64,000 bases of DNA from Bdellovibrionales bacterium Ga0074137 (GCA_001464715.1 LNDT01000008.1:1-64000), one strand, 5' to 3'. Positions 25,502-34,951 are shown, numbered from the stretch's first letter. Numbers and translations: made by a program. Notes: generated by a model not told the origin, from the sequence alone.

Positions 25502-26440
25502 ATGTCACAAACGCGCGCGGTGATCGAACTTATTCTGGCGGCCATGCTTTGGGGATTGGGCTTCGTCGCGGCTGTGTGGAGCCTTGAGGCCGCAGGGCCG
25601 CTGGCCATTTCGGCGTGGCGATTTATTATTGCAGGCGCGATTGGCCTCTACTTTCTGCGTGGATCTTTCTTTCTATTTAAAGGCTACCTTCGTGCGGCAT
25701 GGCTTCCCGGCGCACTGATCGCCGCCACTGTCGGGTTCCAGACGTGGGGCCTTCAGTACACAACGGCGACCAAGAGTGGCTTCATCACCTGTCTTTACGC
25801 GCTGATCGTTCCACTTTTCGAGCCGCTCTTTGGTGGTCCAAAACCCCGCCGCAGTTTGATTGTCTATTCTGGGCTGGCACTCTTTGGAGTTGCGATGATG
25901 TGCGGACTTTTTACCAGCGAAAGTCTTGATGAAAAATCAAAACTAAATATCGGTGACGGACTCACCTTGATTTGCGCGTTCGCAGCCTCGGGCCACATTT
26001 TTTCGATTGCGCGAATTCACGGAAAACTTGGACACGACTTCAACGGGTTTCATTTTAATACCGTGCAAAGCTTTGCGGCAGGTCTTCCCGCCCTGGGACT
26101 TGCTTTGGTCATTGAACCGGGGGCCTTTGGAAAACCACTGCATTTCGTCGAACTGGCATTGGCCGATGTTGGCCCCACATGGCTTCCGCTGATGGGATTT
26201 ATTTCGCTAACTATTTTCTCAACGTTGATTGGTTTTGCACTTCAGATCCGTGCGCAGCGAGCGCTCTCGCCGACAACAGCCTCACTTTTGTTTTTACTTG
26301 AATCACCCTTTGCCGCGGTCTTTGCGATGCTTCTCTTGGGAGAAGTTCTGGGCCCCAGTCAACTTCTGGGCGGCGCTTTGATACTTGCCGCCGTTGCAGC
26401 AAGTACAGTGACGTCGTTGCGCCCCCACCCCATCGTCTAA
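25502..26440 (+). CDS. EamA/DMT-superfamily transporter
   Basis: 312 aa with ten predicted membrane helices in two EamA halves. The first begins VIELILAAMLWGLGFVAAVWSLEAAGPLAISAWRF, and the pattern W-G, P, R-F is typical of RhaT/EamA proteins. The second half contains TLIGFALQIRAQRALSPTTASLLFLLESPFAAVFAMLLLGE, the classical end of the domain. Substrates in this superfamily are metabolites such as amino acids and nucleotides and cannot be predicted here. It sits alone, convergent with the muramidase gene 9 bp away. Confidence 0.88.
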   Translation: MSQTRAVIELILAAMLWGLGFVAAVWSLEAAGPLAISAWRFIIAGAIGLYFLRGSFFLFKGYLRAAWLPGALIAATVGFQTWGLQYTTATKSGFITCLYALIVPLFEPLFGGPKPRRSLIVYSGLALFGVAMMCGLFTSESLDEKSKLNIGDGLTLICAFAASGHIFSIARIHGKLGHDFNGFHFNTVQSFAAGLPALGLALVIEPGAFGKPLHFVELALADVGPTWLPLMGFISLTIFSTLIGFALQIRAQRALSPTTASLLFLLESPFAAVFAMLLLGEVLGPSQLLGGALILAAVAASTVTSLRPHPIV

Positions 26441-26449
26441 CTAAAAAAC

Positions 26450-27712
26450 TTAGTACAAAAGAAATTCGCGGCGGTCGTCTCGCCATTTTGTTTCATCTTT
26501 TTTACAGCGCGCTTCAAACTCGGCAATAGTTCGGCTGGAACCACCGTCCACCCATTCTCGCAAATAGGGTCCACCGTTGATAAGATCGATCGCCAACCGA
26601 TCTTTTTCATATTCATAGTGAAAATCGCGCCAAATTTTAAGATCCGGATTTTCAATACGAAGGGCCTTTAGCCAAAGCGCAATCAGTCGGTAAGGCCGAA
26701 AGAACGCTGGATCATGATGGCCATTATCGCAGTGAATCTGAAAACCAGAAATTGTTTGTCCCGCCTGTTTTTGAAAAGTGGGCTTAAACCAACACGGTCG
26801 TATCAAACACCCCTGCAGCCACTCGGGTGCAAGGATGTGCATGCGTTCTAAGACTTTCCCCATGTCGACATTCTCTGTCCCCACGATCTCCAAAGGTCGC
26901 GTCGTACCCCGCCCCTCGGAAAGATGGGTCCCTTCAATCAAAACAGTACCTGGAAAGGCTCGAGCCATCGAGACAGTTGCCGCATTCGGCGAAGGGTTGA
27001 CCCAAGTGAGATCCAGCGACGGCCAGCCGTAATCGGGCCCCTCATCGGGGTGATAGCTCTTCATCTCGACAATCTCGAGATCGACATCGATGTTTCTTCG
27101 CTTCTTAAACCACAGCGCGGCTTCGGCCAGGGTCAGTCCGTGCCGCATCGGTAGACCTTCGGAGGCACCGACGAAACTAACATAACCTTTCTCAAGAACA
27201 GTACCTTCAATCGAGCGCCCCGCCGGGTTGGGGCGATCAAGAACGATGATTTTTTTGCCAGCCGCCTCACAAGCTTCCAAAAGATAAAGCAACGTCGTCA
27301 AAAATGTATAGATCCTTGTCCCGACATCTTGAAGATCGACTAACAAAACATCGAAGGACTCCATCATAACTTTACTGGGCCGCCGAACTTCGCCGTAAAG
27401 TGAATAGACTGGAACTTTCCAAATAGAGTCCACGTAGTCTGGTGTTTCTTGCATATTGTCTTGCAGCTCGCCGCGAAGTCCATGCTGTGGTCCAAAAGCC
27501 GCCGTGACTTTAAATTCCCCAGTCTCACGCGCGAGCGCCATCAGGGCGTCCATCGAGGACTCAAAACCGAAGCGAGCTTTTCGGGCGTAACTGACAGATG
27601 CCGGGTGTGCGACTAAGGCGACACGCTTTCCTTCGCAAGAACCTCGAAGCGATTTGTCTAAATAAAATCGATCAAAACCCAATTGAAAGCTTTTGTGCAC
27701 CACTTTCGACAT
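26450..27712 (-). CDS. DUF1343 protein, NamZ-type exo-beta-N-acetylmuramidase
   Basis: 420 aa, right length for DUF1343. Landmarks are GKRVALVAHPASV, KVTAAFGPQHGLRGELQDNM, VYSLYGEVRRPS, LLVDLQDVGTRIYTFLTTL, VLDRPNPAGRSIEG, MRHGLTLAEAA and VLIEGTHLSEGRGTTRPLE. NamZ (family GH171) removes terminal MurNAc from peptidoglycan fragments. No signal peptide is visible from this start, so it may act in the cytoplasm on imported muropeptides, unlike exported homologues. It follows the DOMON-like gene after 2 bp, so the two form an operon. Confidence 0.85.
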   Translation of the reverse strand: MSKVVHKSFQLGFDRFYLDKSLRGSCEGKRVALVAHPASVSYARKARFGFESSMDALMALARETGEFKVTAAFGPQHGLRGELQDNMQETPDYVDSIWKVPVYSLYGEVRRPSKVMMESFDVLLVDLQDVGTRIYTFLTTLLYLLEACEAAGKKIIVLDRPNPAGRSIEGTVLEKGYVSFVGASEGLPMRHGLTLAEAALWFKKRRNIDVDLEIVEMKSYHPDEGPDYGWPSLDLTWVNPSPNAATVSMARAFPGTVLIEGTHLSEGRGTTRPLEIVGTENVDMGKVLERMHILAPEWLQGCLIRPCWFKPTFQKQAGQTISGFQIHCDNGHHDPAFFRPYRLIALWLKALRIENPDLKIWRDFHYEYEKDRLAIDLINGGPYLREWVDGGSSRTIAEFEARCKKDETKWRDDRREFLLY

Positions 27713-27714
27713 CT

Positions 27715-28332
27715 TTAAAACTCCATTCTCAAACTAAAACTATCACTCAAATGAAAATCAGGTTTGGTGCCGGCGTGCCGGGTGGCCCAGTAAAAAGGTT
27801 CCGAAACACCACGCTCTAAAACGACAGCCGTCAGTGAAAATCTCAATGGAGAAATGATTTCCATCTCGGACAAAAGTATTGCTGCCGAGAAGTTTTCACG
27901 AGGAATCGACTCGGCCGCTAATAAAGTACTGGCTGTGGACTTTTGAATCTTTGGCGGAGAGACCGCGGCCGCCATCATGTCGGTTCGATACTTCGAAAAC
28001 GTATAAGAAGCCCAGTTCCCGTTCGGCGAAAAGTTCCACTCGATGTAATTTTCTTTCGTCGTCTGAATGAAGCATTCAAAACAGGTCGACCGCCACAGAC
28101 CGTCTTCTCGAGATGCGCAAAGCGTTTCCTTCGGCCAAACGATGTGGTTTGAGCCTTCAATTGTAAAATTCAGTTCAAGCCGCGGACGATGAGTCGCATC
28201 TGGTGTCGCATCTGGTGTCGCATCTGGTGTCGCAAATGGTTCTATTATTCTGGCAGAAGCAAAAAGGCGGTGCTTCGGGACGCGTAGGTCCGACGGATGC
28301 AGCGAAAGCAGTGTTGGTTCAAGCTGCGGCAT
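27715..28332 (-). CDS. DOMON-like protein with a DATP tetrapeptide repeat
   Basis: 205 aa, beginning MPQLEPTLLSLHPSD. The body resembles DOMON-like (type-9 carbohydrate-binding-like) bacterial proteins: PRLELNFTIEGSN, WRSTCFECFIQTTKENYIEWNFSPNGNWASYTFSKYR and a final PDFHLSDSFSLRMEF. Near residues 35-47 there is a run of four-residue repeats (ATPD) coded by a 12-bp tandem repeat. No signal peptide is seen. Coupling to the NamZ-type enzyme suggests a role in sugar or muropeptide handling, which is inference. Confidence 0.65.
   Translation of the reverse strand: MPQLEPTLLSLHPSDLRVPKHRLFASARIIEPFATPDATPDATPDATHRPRLELNFTIEGSNHIVWPKETLCASREDGLWRSTCFECFIQTTKENYIEWNFSPNGNWASYTFSKYRTDMMAAAVSPPKIQKSTASTLLAAESIPRENFSAAILLSEMEIISPLRFSLTAVVLERGVSEPFYWATRHAGTKPDFHLSDSFSLRMEF
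28193..28234 (-). repeat. 12-bp tandem repeat inside the DOMON-like gene
   Basis: GTCGCATCTGGT is repeated three times exactly, with a fourth partial copy, in 28193-28234. The unit is a multiple of three and codes DATP repeats on the minus strand, so copy-number change would lengthen or shorten the protein without a frameshift. Confidence 0.85.
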
Positions 28333-28393
28333 CGCTCAATCATAGGTGCTGCCGCTATCGTTCGTCGAGACCAAGACGAGCAAGACCAGCAAA

Positions 28394-29266
28394 TTAGGCC
28401 ACCGAGTCGTGGACACGAAGAGCGGCCGAAAACGTATTCAGATGAAGCTTCACGACCTTCGATATTCCGCCGTCCGGGTCTCGCTGATAGCCTCCGGCAA
28501 GATTGAAAACAACAGGAACCCCGAGCCGCTTTGCGATCTGAAACATCAATTCATCGCGCGCGCCCAGTTGCTCTGTCGTAAGCATTCCACCCAGTGGATC
28601 TTCGACATGTGCGTCCACACCGGCCGAATAGATAATGAGCTGCGGATTGAAACGCGCAAGATCGACTTCAAGATTCTTCATCTTCTCAAGGTAGGCCAAG
28701 GCCTGAGACTCGGATGTGAAGTCACGGCCGAAGCTGTAATGAAAAACGTTGGCCGAAAGTCCAGTGGCCGTAAGAATGTCATCGGTCCCATTACCGTAAT
28801 GGTAATCCGCATCGATAATCGCCAAACGCTCGACCCGCGAATGAGCAATCAAATCCGCAGCCGCAATCATGAAACCGTTGAACGTGCAAAAATCTGCAGC
28901 TTCCGAAAACGTCGCGTGATGAAATCCAGCCGAAAGCGAAGCCACAACGGCGGGACGCTTCGGACCAAGGGCAAGTTTTGCTGCCGTTAGCAACGAGCCA
29001 CTCGTGTACGGAAGCGAACGAGCCACTTCGGCCGAACGATTTCCAAAACCGTTGTCTTCACGTCCTTCAAGCACGGCGCGAACAAACCTTGGGTCATGAA
29101 CACGCTGAATTTCTTCAACCGTCACGGGCTCGGGATCATGAAAATCGACGGGATAATTTGAAGTGCGAAGCGCTTGAGCAACCAGAGCCGGCTTTGACGC
29201 TGAGGGCGATGCACTGTTGCCACTGTCGGCGACCATCAGCTGCGAATAAACGACCGGAATTCTCAC
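28394..29266 (-). CDS. Histone deacetylase-family (AcuC/HDAC-like) deacylase
   Basis: GTG 29266 is chosen because it gives the normal family N-terminus (VRIPVVYSQLMV) and leaves 66 bp to the divergent sbcD; upstream frame would run into sbcD. This gives 290 aa. The fold shows HHATFSEAADFCTFNGFMIAA with the catalytic HH pair and the family's FCxFN, then AIIDADYHYGNGTDDIL with zinc-binding D/H, and LIIYSAGVDAHVEDPLGG with the third metal ligand. NLAGGYQRD near the end carries the GGY motif. It probably deacetylates a protein lysine or a small acyl-amine; substrate unknown. Confidence 0.85.
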   Translation of the reverse strand: MRIPVVYSQLMVADSGNSASPSASKPALVAQALRTSNYPVDFHDPEPVTVEEIQRVHDPRFVRAVLEGREDNGFGNRSAEVARSLPYTSGSLLTAAKLALGPKRPAVVASLSAGFHHATFSEAADFCTFNGFMIAAADLIAHSRVERLAIIDADYHYGNGTDDILTATGLSANVFHYSFGRDFTSESQALAYLEKMKNLEVDLARFNPQLIIYSAGVDAHVEDPLGGMLTTEQLGARDELMFQIAKRLGVPVVFNLAGGYQRDPDGGISKVVKLHLNTFSAALRVHDSVA

Positions 29267-29332
29267 AACGCCCCCCCGCTCGAGCGTACCAGCGTATTCG
29301 TCAAGTTTGGGTAAATTTGATAGGTCTAGGTC

Positions 29333-30535
29333 GTGATCAAACTCCTCCACTCTTCCGACTGGCATCTTGGAAAATCGCTTTTTTCGAAAGCGCTTCTTGA
29401 GGATCAGACAACGACTCTGAACGAAATTTCGGCATTTCTAGAGTTGCATGAACCCGATGCTCTTCTTTTATCCGGCGATCTTTTCGACCGAAGTGTGCCG
29501 CCGGAAGACGCGGTCGAACGGTTGGATTTATTTTTGTCGAATGCCGTTTTAAAACTCAATGTTCCAGTGATCATGATTCCAGGCAATCACGACTCCAGCA
29601 CTCGCATTGGGGCCCATGCAGGTCTTTTGCGAGCTGCGGGACTTCATGTCTTCTCGAAACCTGAAAGTATTTATCATCCGGTGAAACTTGGCGAAGGTGC
29701 GGCCCGCGTTTCGGTGTATGGAGTTCCCTACCTTGAACCTGCCGAGTGGGGATTTTATTTCTCGCTGCCGCTTCGCACTCATGCCGAAGCGATGACACAA
29801 ATTTTAGAAAGCCTAAAGCCTCTGCTTGAAAACGATAAGCTGGAAGGTCGTCGCAGCGTTTTACTTCTGCATGCTTACGTCACCGGCGGCCAGGCCACCG
29901 ATTCTGAGCGACCTCTCTCCATCGGCGGAAGCGAACTCGTACCCAGTGAGCCGCTGGAAGTCTTCGACTACGTGGCCCTTGGCCACCTCCACCGACCACA
30001 AAAAGTCGGACTCGAAAAAATTCAGTACCCAGGTTCACTATTTCCCTACTCGCTCTCGGAAGCTGGGCAAAAAAAAGGAATCGTTCTTGCCAAACTTGGC
30101 GCCGAACCGACCGAGGATTCCTTCGAATTTCTCGAATTCAAAACGCCGCGCCGGCTCCACGCCCTTCGCGGGTCGCTGGAGGAAATTTTAGAGCCCGCAC
30201 CTGAATCGTCGAATGGTACGACGACCTTTCGAGCTGACGACTATGTCATTGCAGTTTTAACTGACCCGTCCCTTCCCACGGACGCTTTTCGCCGACTCGC
30301 CAAAGTTTATCCAGGGCTCCTTCATGTGAGTCGCGAATCGACATGGGACCGCAGTGCCGCTAATGATGCAGATCGGTTGAATCGTGCGCTGAGGCGAGAC
30401 ATCTCGGACCAAGATTTACTTTCGCAGTTTGTAGCTTTGACCGCATCGACAGAGCTTTCTGCCGAAGATCGGCAGTGGCTATCGAGCGAACTCGACGCTT
30501 TTTCTAAGGCTGAAGATAGCGGAGCACTTTCTTGA
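29333..30535 (+). CDS. sbcD: Nuclease SbcCD subunit D
   Basis: 400 aa from GTG 29333. Metallophosphoesterase motifs appear in order: LHSSDWHLGK, ALLLSGDLFDRSVPPEDA, VIMIPGNHDSSTR, VLLLHAYVTGG and YVALGHLHRPQ. With SbcC it cleaves hairpins and processes DNA ends (Mre11-Rad50 homologues), degrading long palindromes in DNA. The stop overlaps the sbcC start by 4 bp. Of local interest is that this window also carries long perfect palindromes, potential SbcCD substrates. Confidence 0.95.
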   Translation: MIKLLHSSDWHLGKSLFSKALLEDQTTTLNEISAFLELHEPDALLLSGDLFDRSVPPEDAVERLDLFLSNAVLKLNVPVIMIPGNHDSSTRIGAHAGLLRAAGLHVFSKPESIYHPVKLGEGAARVSVYGVPYLEPAEWGFYFSLPLRTHAEAMTQILESLKPLLENDKLEGRRSVLLLHAYVTGGQATDSERPLSIGGSELVPSEPLEVFDYVALGHLHRPQKVGLEKIQYPGSLFPYSLSEAGQKKGIVLAKLGAEPTEDSFEFLEFKTPRRLHALRGSLEEILEPAPESSNGTTTFRADDYVIAVLTDPSLPTDAFRRLAKVYPGLLHVSRESTWDRSAANDADRLNRALRRDISDQDLLSQFVALTASTELSAEDRQWLSSELDAFSKAEDSGALS

Positions 30536-33498
30536 AACCTCTTTTTTTAAGAATGACAGCCTTCGGACCCTTTAGCGAAACCATCAGTGTTTCATTTGAT
30601 CGAGTTTTTGATGGTGGACTCTTTTTGATTCACGGCCGCACCGGCGCTGGCAAAACATCAATTTTAGACGGCATCTGCTTTTCGCTTTTCGGTCGACCCA
30701 GCTCGGAGGAACGCGAAAAGGACCTCAGTACCATTCGTTCCGATTTGGCTTCGCCAGATCTTATGACGGAATGTGAATTGATCTTCGCCATCGGAAGCTC
30801 GGCCTACCGAGTGCTTCGAATTCCTACCCAGACAAAACCGAAAAAACGCGGCGAAGGTTTCACTGAACAAAAAGGCAGCGCCGAACTTTTTCGTTTCGAC
30901 GGGACTCTTTCGGAATTGCGCTCTGGCCTTGGTCACGACGAATCTACAATGGCCGGGAAAATTCCGAATCTTCAGTGGGTGCCGCTGGCCTTAAAGCTTG
31001 AGGCTGTTGGGGCTGCGGTCGAAGCATTGATCGGAATGAACGAACGGCAGTTTCGCCAGGTCATCGTACTCCCCCAAGGTCGTTTTCGCGAGTTTCTCTC
31101 GAGCTCCAGTAACGAGCGTCAGGCCATTCTTGAAAAACTATTTCAAACGGATCGCTTCTCGCGGTTTCAATCCGCTCTAGCGGCAAAGTCTCGAGCCCTT
31201 GATTCAAAACTAAAGGAAGAACGCCAAAGTTTTTACGCAAAACTTCAAAGCCGTGGTCTTCAGGAGTCTGAGGACATCGAACCCCGCCTTCAGGAACAAA
31301 AAACTCAGCTCGATGCTTCAAGAAGCACTCTCGAAATTCGTCGCAGCGACAACGAGCGGCTTGACCGAGAATTTCACCGCGCTCTTGAATTTTCAAAAAC
31401 GTTGGCCAGAAAAACTGAACTCGAAAGCCAAGCCAGAATTGCCGATCAACGTCGCAGCGACATCGAAATAAAAAGAAAACGCGTCCTGCAATACCGAGCC
31501 TGGGCCCCTTACTTTGAAACAACGACACTCCTGAACGCTCGCGTCCTAAAATTCAACGAACTCACCCAGTCCAAAATAGAGATTGAAAAAAATCAGGCAA
31601 GTCTGGAAATCCAAAAAACCTCTCTCCTCAGTGAAGTTTCTTCGGAACGAGAAAAGAGTCCTTCGCTACAAGAGCTCGCCGACGAGCGAACTCGTCTCCG
31701 AGATTCCGTCGTTCGTCTTAAAGAAATCGATTCTCTGCAAAAGGACATGGATCAGGGACAAAACCGACTCCGCGTCGTCTCCGAAGAAGTTGTAAAACTA
31801 AATGAGAAAAAAATAGCACTTGTGAGCCAATGCAAGGTCGATGTGTCGACGTTGCTAATTCTCGATGAGTCCCTTCAAAGCGCAGAATCTGAACTTCTTA
31901 AAAAAGAAGACCACCGAATTTCTTCCTTAGAGCTGAACTTTCATCAAAATGAAGTTCTTAAAATTTCTGAAAGGCTAAAACTCGGGGAAGCCTGCCCCGT
32001 GTGCGGAAGCAAGGAACATCCAAAACCGGCACACAAAAGCTTAGCTGCAACTTCTCTCGACGTGACAAGCGAAACAGTCGCTAAAGAAAGAGCCCGGCTT
32101 AATGAGTTGAAACTTGAGCACGCCGAGCGGCGCAGTCTTCGTAAATCTCAACTTGAACCTTACCTCGCTAGCGCCGTCGGCCTCACGTCAAAAAAAGTCG
32201 ACGCCCCTGTTTCACCGGAGGAATTCTCAAAGCGAATCAAAAAGTTGGTATTGAATCAGAATGAAATCAACGACGTCGAAAAACTTCTCAGCGCCCGAAG
32301 CGTCGAAATAACGACGCGAACGGAAGTGCTTGAGCAGCAACGGCAGTCCGTGCAGTTAAAGCTATCCGAAATTCCTAGCGACCACCGAAAATTAGAAATG
32401 GTCATGAGCCGAGGACTGGAACTTAAAGCCGAGCAGGATCGTCGCGAACACCGCCAGGCGGAACTCACTGCCGAACTTGCTCGCATCGAAGGAGCTCTTG
32501 CTCATGCAAGAGGAAAGATTTCCGGCCTCAGTGACGAAGTCACACGAACAGGAAATGAAATCACTCTTCTAAAAGAGAAACAAAACGAACTACGAACATC
32601 CGCTCTAAAGAAATTAAAATCCACCGATGTGCCGACAGAGGTCGCCAATGAAAAAGACATCGTAAAGTTAGACTCTGAAGTTTCAGACTTCGATACAGGC
32701 CAGGCGCGCCGTGCGGCCGCTTTAGACGAGATTCTCACGACATTAAAATCCATGGAGACCGCACGCGATGTGGCCTCCATCGAAACTGAACTGACTCATG
32801 TTCGAGACGAAAAACAGAAACTTGAATCCTCGGTCGCTAGGCTTTCCGTTGAAATCGAAAGTCTTGAGTCGCTCTTGGCCGAAAGTCGTCGAGATTTGGT
32901 GCGACTTGATCTTTTAAAAAATGAAACCGAACGAGCCGTCCGTGTTGCGGCTCTACTTTCAGGAGACCGCTCGCAGAATAAGCTGATGGTACCGCTCGCT
33001 CGCTTTGTTCTTCAGAGCCGCTTTGAAGATGTGCTCGATCAGGCCAATCGAAGGCTTTCGATGATGAGTCGCGGTCAGTTTCAACTCCGGCGACCGACGT
33101 TCAGTGGCAATCTTCGAGATTCTCAGGGGCTTGAGCTTACGGTCGAAGACGCGATCGCCGGTAAAGAGCGTCACACAGGCTCCCTTTCAGGCGGAGAGTC
33201 TTTCATGGCGGCGCTGGCTCTGGCCTTGGGCTTGGCCGATGTCGTTCAGTCCGATCTTGGGGGCTTACGGCTTGATTCAGTTCTCATCGACGAGGGCTTT
33301 GGCACACTCGACTCGGAGTCGTTGGACCTAGCCCTAAAAACATTGGTCGATCTCCAAACAGGCGGACGCTTTGTCGGGATCATTTCCCATGTTCAAGAGC
33401 TTAAGAACCAAGTGTCCACGCAGCTTGAAGTTATTAAATCCCCCACGGGAAGCCGCACGCAGTGGAACGAAACGAATCTGGGTCACGCCTCGATCTGA
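30532..33498 (+). CDS. sbcC: Nuclease SbcCD subunit C (Rad50-like ATPase)
   Basis: 988 aa from TTG 30532 (TTGA overlap with the sbcD stop). Walker A is LIHGRTGAGKTSILDGICF near residue 25. Long coiled coils occupy about 190-830, with the zinc-hook CPVCG near residue 487. The signature and Walker B regions are HTGSLSGGESFMAALALALGLAD and SVLIDEGFGTLD, followed by IGIISHVQELK-type D-loop/H-switch residues (GIISHVQEL). It partners SbcD. Length is close to known SbcC proteins. Confidence 0.95.
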   Translation: MKPLFLRMTAFGPFSETISVSFDRVFDGGLFLIHGRTGAGKTSILDGICFSLFGRPSSEEREKDLSTIRSDLASPDLMTECELIFAIGSSAYRVLRIPTQTKPKKRGEGFTEQKGSAELFRFDGTLSELRSGLGHDESTMAGKIPNLQWVPLALKLEAVGAAVEALIGMNERQFRQVIVLPQGRFREFLSSSSNERQAILEKLFQTDRFSRFQSALAAKSRALDSKLKEERQSFYAKLQSRGLQESEDIEPRLQEQKTQLDASRSTLEIRRSDNERLDREFHRALEFSKTLARKTELESQARIADQRRSDIEIKRKRVLQYRAWAPYFETTTLLNARVLKFNELTQSKIEIEKNQASLEIQKTSLLSEVSSEREKSPSLQELADERTRLRDSVVRLKEIDSLQKDMDQGQNRLRVVSEEVVKLNEKKIALVSQCKVDVSTLLILDESLQSAESELLKKEDHRISSLELNFHQNEVLKISERLKLGEACPVCGSKEHPKPAHKSLAATSLDVTSETVAKERARLNELKLEHAERRSLRKSQLEPYLASAVGLTSKKVDAPVSPEEFSKRIKKLVLNQNEINDVEKLLSARSVEITTRTEVLEQQRQSVQLKLSEIPSDHRKLEMVMSRGLELKAEQDRREHRQAELTAELARIEGALAHARGKISGLSDEVTRTGNEITLLKEKQNELRTSALKKLKSTDVPTEVANEKDIVKLDSEVSDFDTGQARRAAALDEILTTLKSMETARDVASIETELTHVRDEKQKLESSVARLSVEIESLESLLAESRRDLVRLDLLKNETERAVRVAALLSGDRSQNKLMVPLARFVLQSRFEDVLDQANRRLSMMSRGQFQLRRPTFSGNLRDSQGLELTVEDAIAGKERHTGSLSGGESFMAALALALGLADVVQSDLGGLRLDSVLIDEGFGTLDSESLDLALKTLVDLQTGGRFVGIISHVQELKNQVSTQLEVIKSPTGSRTQWNETNLGHASI

Positions 33499-33554
33499 GA
33501 CAGTTCAATTCGAGACATTCAAATCGAATCATCGTCACAGTTCTAATGCCCTCC

Positions 33555-33574
33555 AATGCGACCTCGCATTTTTC
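33555..33574 (+). terminator. Intrinsic terminator after sbcC
   Basis: AATGCG (33555-33560), loop ACCT, CGCATT (33565-33570) followed by TTTC. A short 6-bp stem with a T-rich tail starting about 57 bp after the sbcC stop, oriented to end the sbcDC transcript. Confidence 0.5.
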
Positions 33575-33698
33575 GTCGAACTTTCCGACAAAAAACCGGC
33601 AATTTGAACGCTTCCCCGTCAAACTGATGTCTCGACCGCTCTAGTTCGCGGATTGATTTTTGGACCTTTTCGAAGTGTCTCCAAGGAGATTGTGGAAC

Positions 33699-34781
33699 GT
33701 GAGCAGTAAAAATAGTAAGAACGTAGCGACGACCAACGACCTTCAAGGAGCTCTTCCGCGACTCGCGTTGGCCCTTGAAAAAGCTTTGGAAGAAGCACAG
33801 GTCCAAGTCCTGAATGCCGACAAACTGTCTGTCCGTTTTGATGGGCTACCGAACTGGAAGGTCGACGTTTCTCGGCATCAGTTTGTTCAGCGCAAATCTG
33901 CGACGGCTCCCATTGAAGACTGCCAGATGGTTGAAACCAGCATTGATGTAAAGCCGCTTTGTATTGCCTCACTCAATAAGGCCGAGCTTCAGCGCCTGGC
34001 GGCTCGTGAAAACTTCGGACTTCGCGGCGTCACGGTCGTTCCCGTTCTCGCGAGTCAAACAAACCAAGGTCGTTCAGGCCTTCGTGTGCGCGCAGCTTTT
34101 GTTGCACAGACAGGTTCGACGAGCGACGAAGTCGAAAATCTCGCCATTGATATTATTACGGTTCTCAATTTTGCTCGCACTTTGGAAGACCGCCTCACAA
34201 GCCACACAGTCTCGGGCGAATTTTCGTTTGAGCTTTACAATACCCGATTTGAAAATCCGCTTTACGCCAGACCCGTTCGCTTTCTAACGATCGCACAAAA
34301 AGTCTTTGAAGGTAGCGACGACCGCGTCTTCGCCGAAGTATTAAAGTCTATTCAGACGCGCTCGATTCATAAAGTCGAAGTCAATTCTGAGAGAACTGCG
34401 ACTCTCACATGGTCGGCCACTCAGTCGTCGACGCCTCTTCATATTCAAGCGCGAATCCCGAGCGATATTCCGATGTTTGTGGTTCAAGCACCTCTGGCTA
34501 AATTGGCTGATCTTCAACCACAGTCGCGCTGGGATCTGGTCGAAAAGTTGAATGCGATGTGCGATGTCGGACACTTTGAAATGAATCCCGATGACTTCAC
34601 ATTGAGCTTCACCGCGTGGAAGCATCTCACCAACGATCTTCGCGCCTTTAGTTTCGATCACGCTATATCTTCGGTTCACCGCGCACTTCAGATGGCGAGC
34701 GAGAGCGTTTCGACAATCGTTTCTGCCGAAATTATAGAATTTCCTTCGCGCGTGTCGGCTCCTCTTAAGAACGCCGCCTAA
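33699..34781 (+). CDS. Cytoplasmic protein of unknown function
   Basis: AAGGAG (33683-33688) precedes GTG 33699, used as start; the product is 360 aa. No signal peptide or membrane segment is seen. The N-terminus has a helical segment (LPRLALALEKALEEAQVQ), then alternating strands and helices. Two similar-looking halves each end with a helix-rich part (LAIDIITVLNFARTLEDRL and HAISSVHRALQMASESV), hinting at a duplicated YbjN or type-III-chaperone-like fold. That is weak inference. It is followed by the structured palindromic element and is convergent with 34999-35451. Confidence 0.65.
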   Translation: MSSKNSKNVATTNDLQGALPRLALALEKALEEAQVQVLNADKLSVRFDGLPNWKVDVSRHQFVQRKSATAPIEDCQMVETSIDVKPLCIASLNKAELQRLAARENFGLRGVTVVPVLASQTNQGRSGLRVRAAFVAQTGSTSDEVENLAIDIITVLNFARTLEDRLTSHTVSGEFSFELYNTRFENPLYARPVRFLTIAQKVFEGSDDRVFAEVLKSIQTRSIHKVEVNSERTATLTWSATQSSTPLHIQARIPSDIPMFVVQAPLAKLADLQPQSRWDLVEKLNAMCDVGHFEMNPDDFTLSFTAWKHLTNDLRAFSFDHAISSVHRALQMASESVSTIVSAEIIEFPSRVSAPLKNAA

Positions 34782-34811
34782 CGCTTCAAAAATACATTTC
34801 GAAAAACTTGG

Positions 34812-34951
34812 GGTCCGCGGTGTCTTCCCAAGTTCCGCGACGCAGGCTTCCGGCCTTCGCCGCTTCGGCTCAGGCCGTCCGGGCCCTCGGGTCGCGTTGA
34901 CGCGACCTTCCCGAATCGGAGGTCGCGGAACTTGGGAAGACACCGCTGACC
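34812..34951. repeat. Structured palindromic element, copy 1
   Basis: A perfect 25-bp inverted repeat (34817-34841 with 34922-34946), extended by GGTC/GACC after one mismatch. It encloses about 80 nt containing further hairpins: AGGC-TTCCG-GCCT (34844-34856), GCCG-CTT-CGGC, GGCC-GTCCG-GGCC and GGTCGCG-TTGA-CGCGACC (34890-34907), then CCG-AAT-CGG. It lies between two convergent genes and contains no plausible gene. A second copy is at 56247-56381, and differences between them are compensated across the stems. Possible roles are a bidirectional terminator, a REP/BIME-like mobile palindrome or a structured RNA. Confidence 0.9.

Noticed and set aside
29266-29365. Longer start of the HDAC-family gene
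   Set aside because: It would overlap the divergent sbcD gene; family proteins begin at the position given by GTG 29266.
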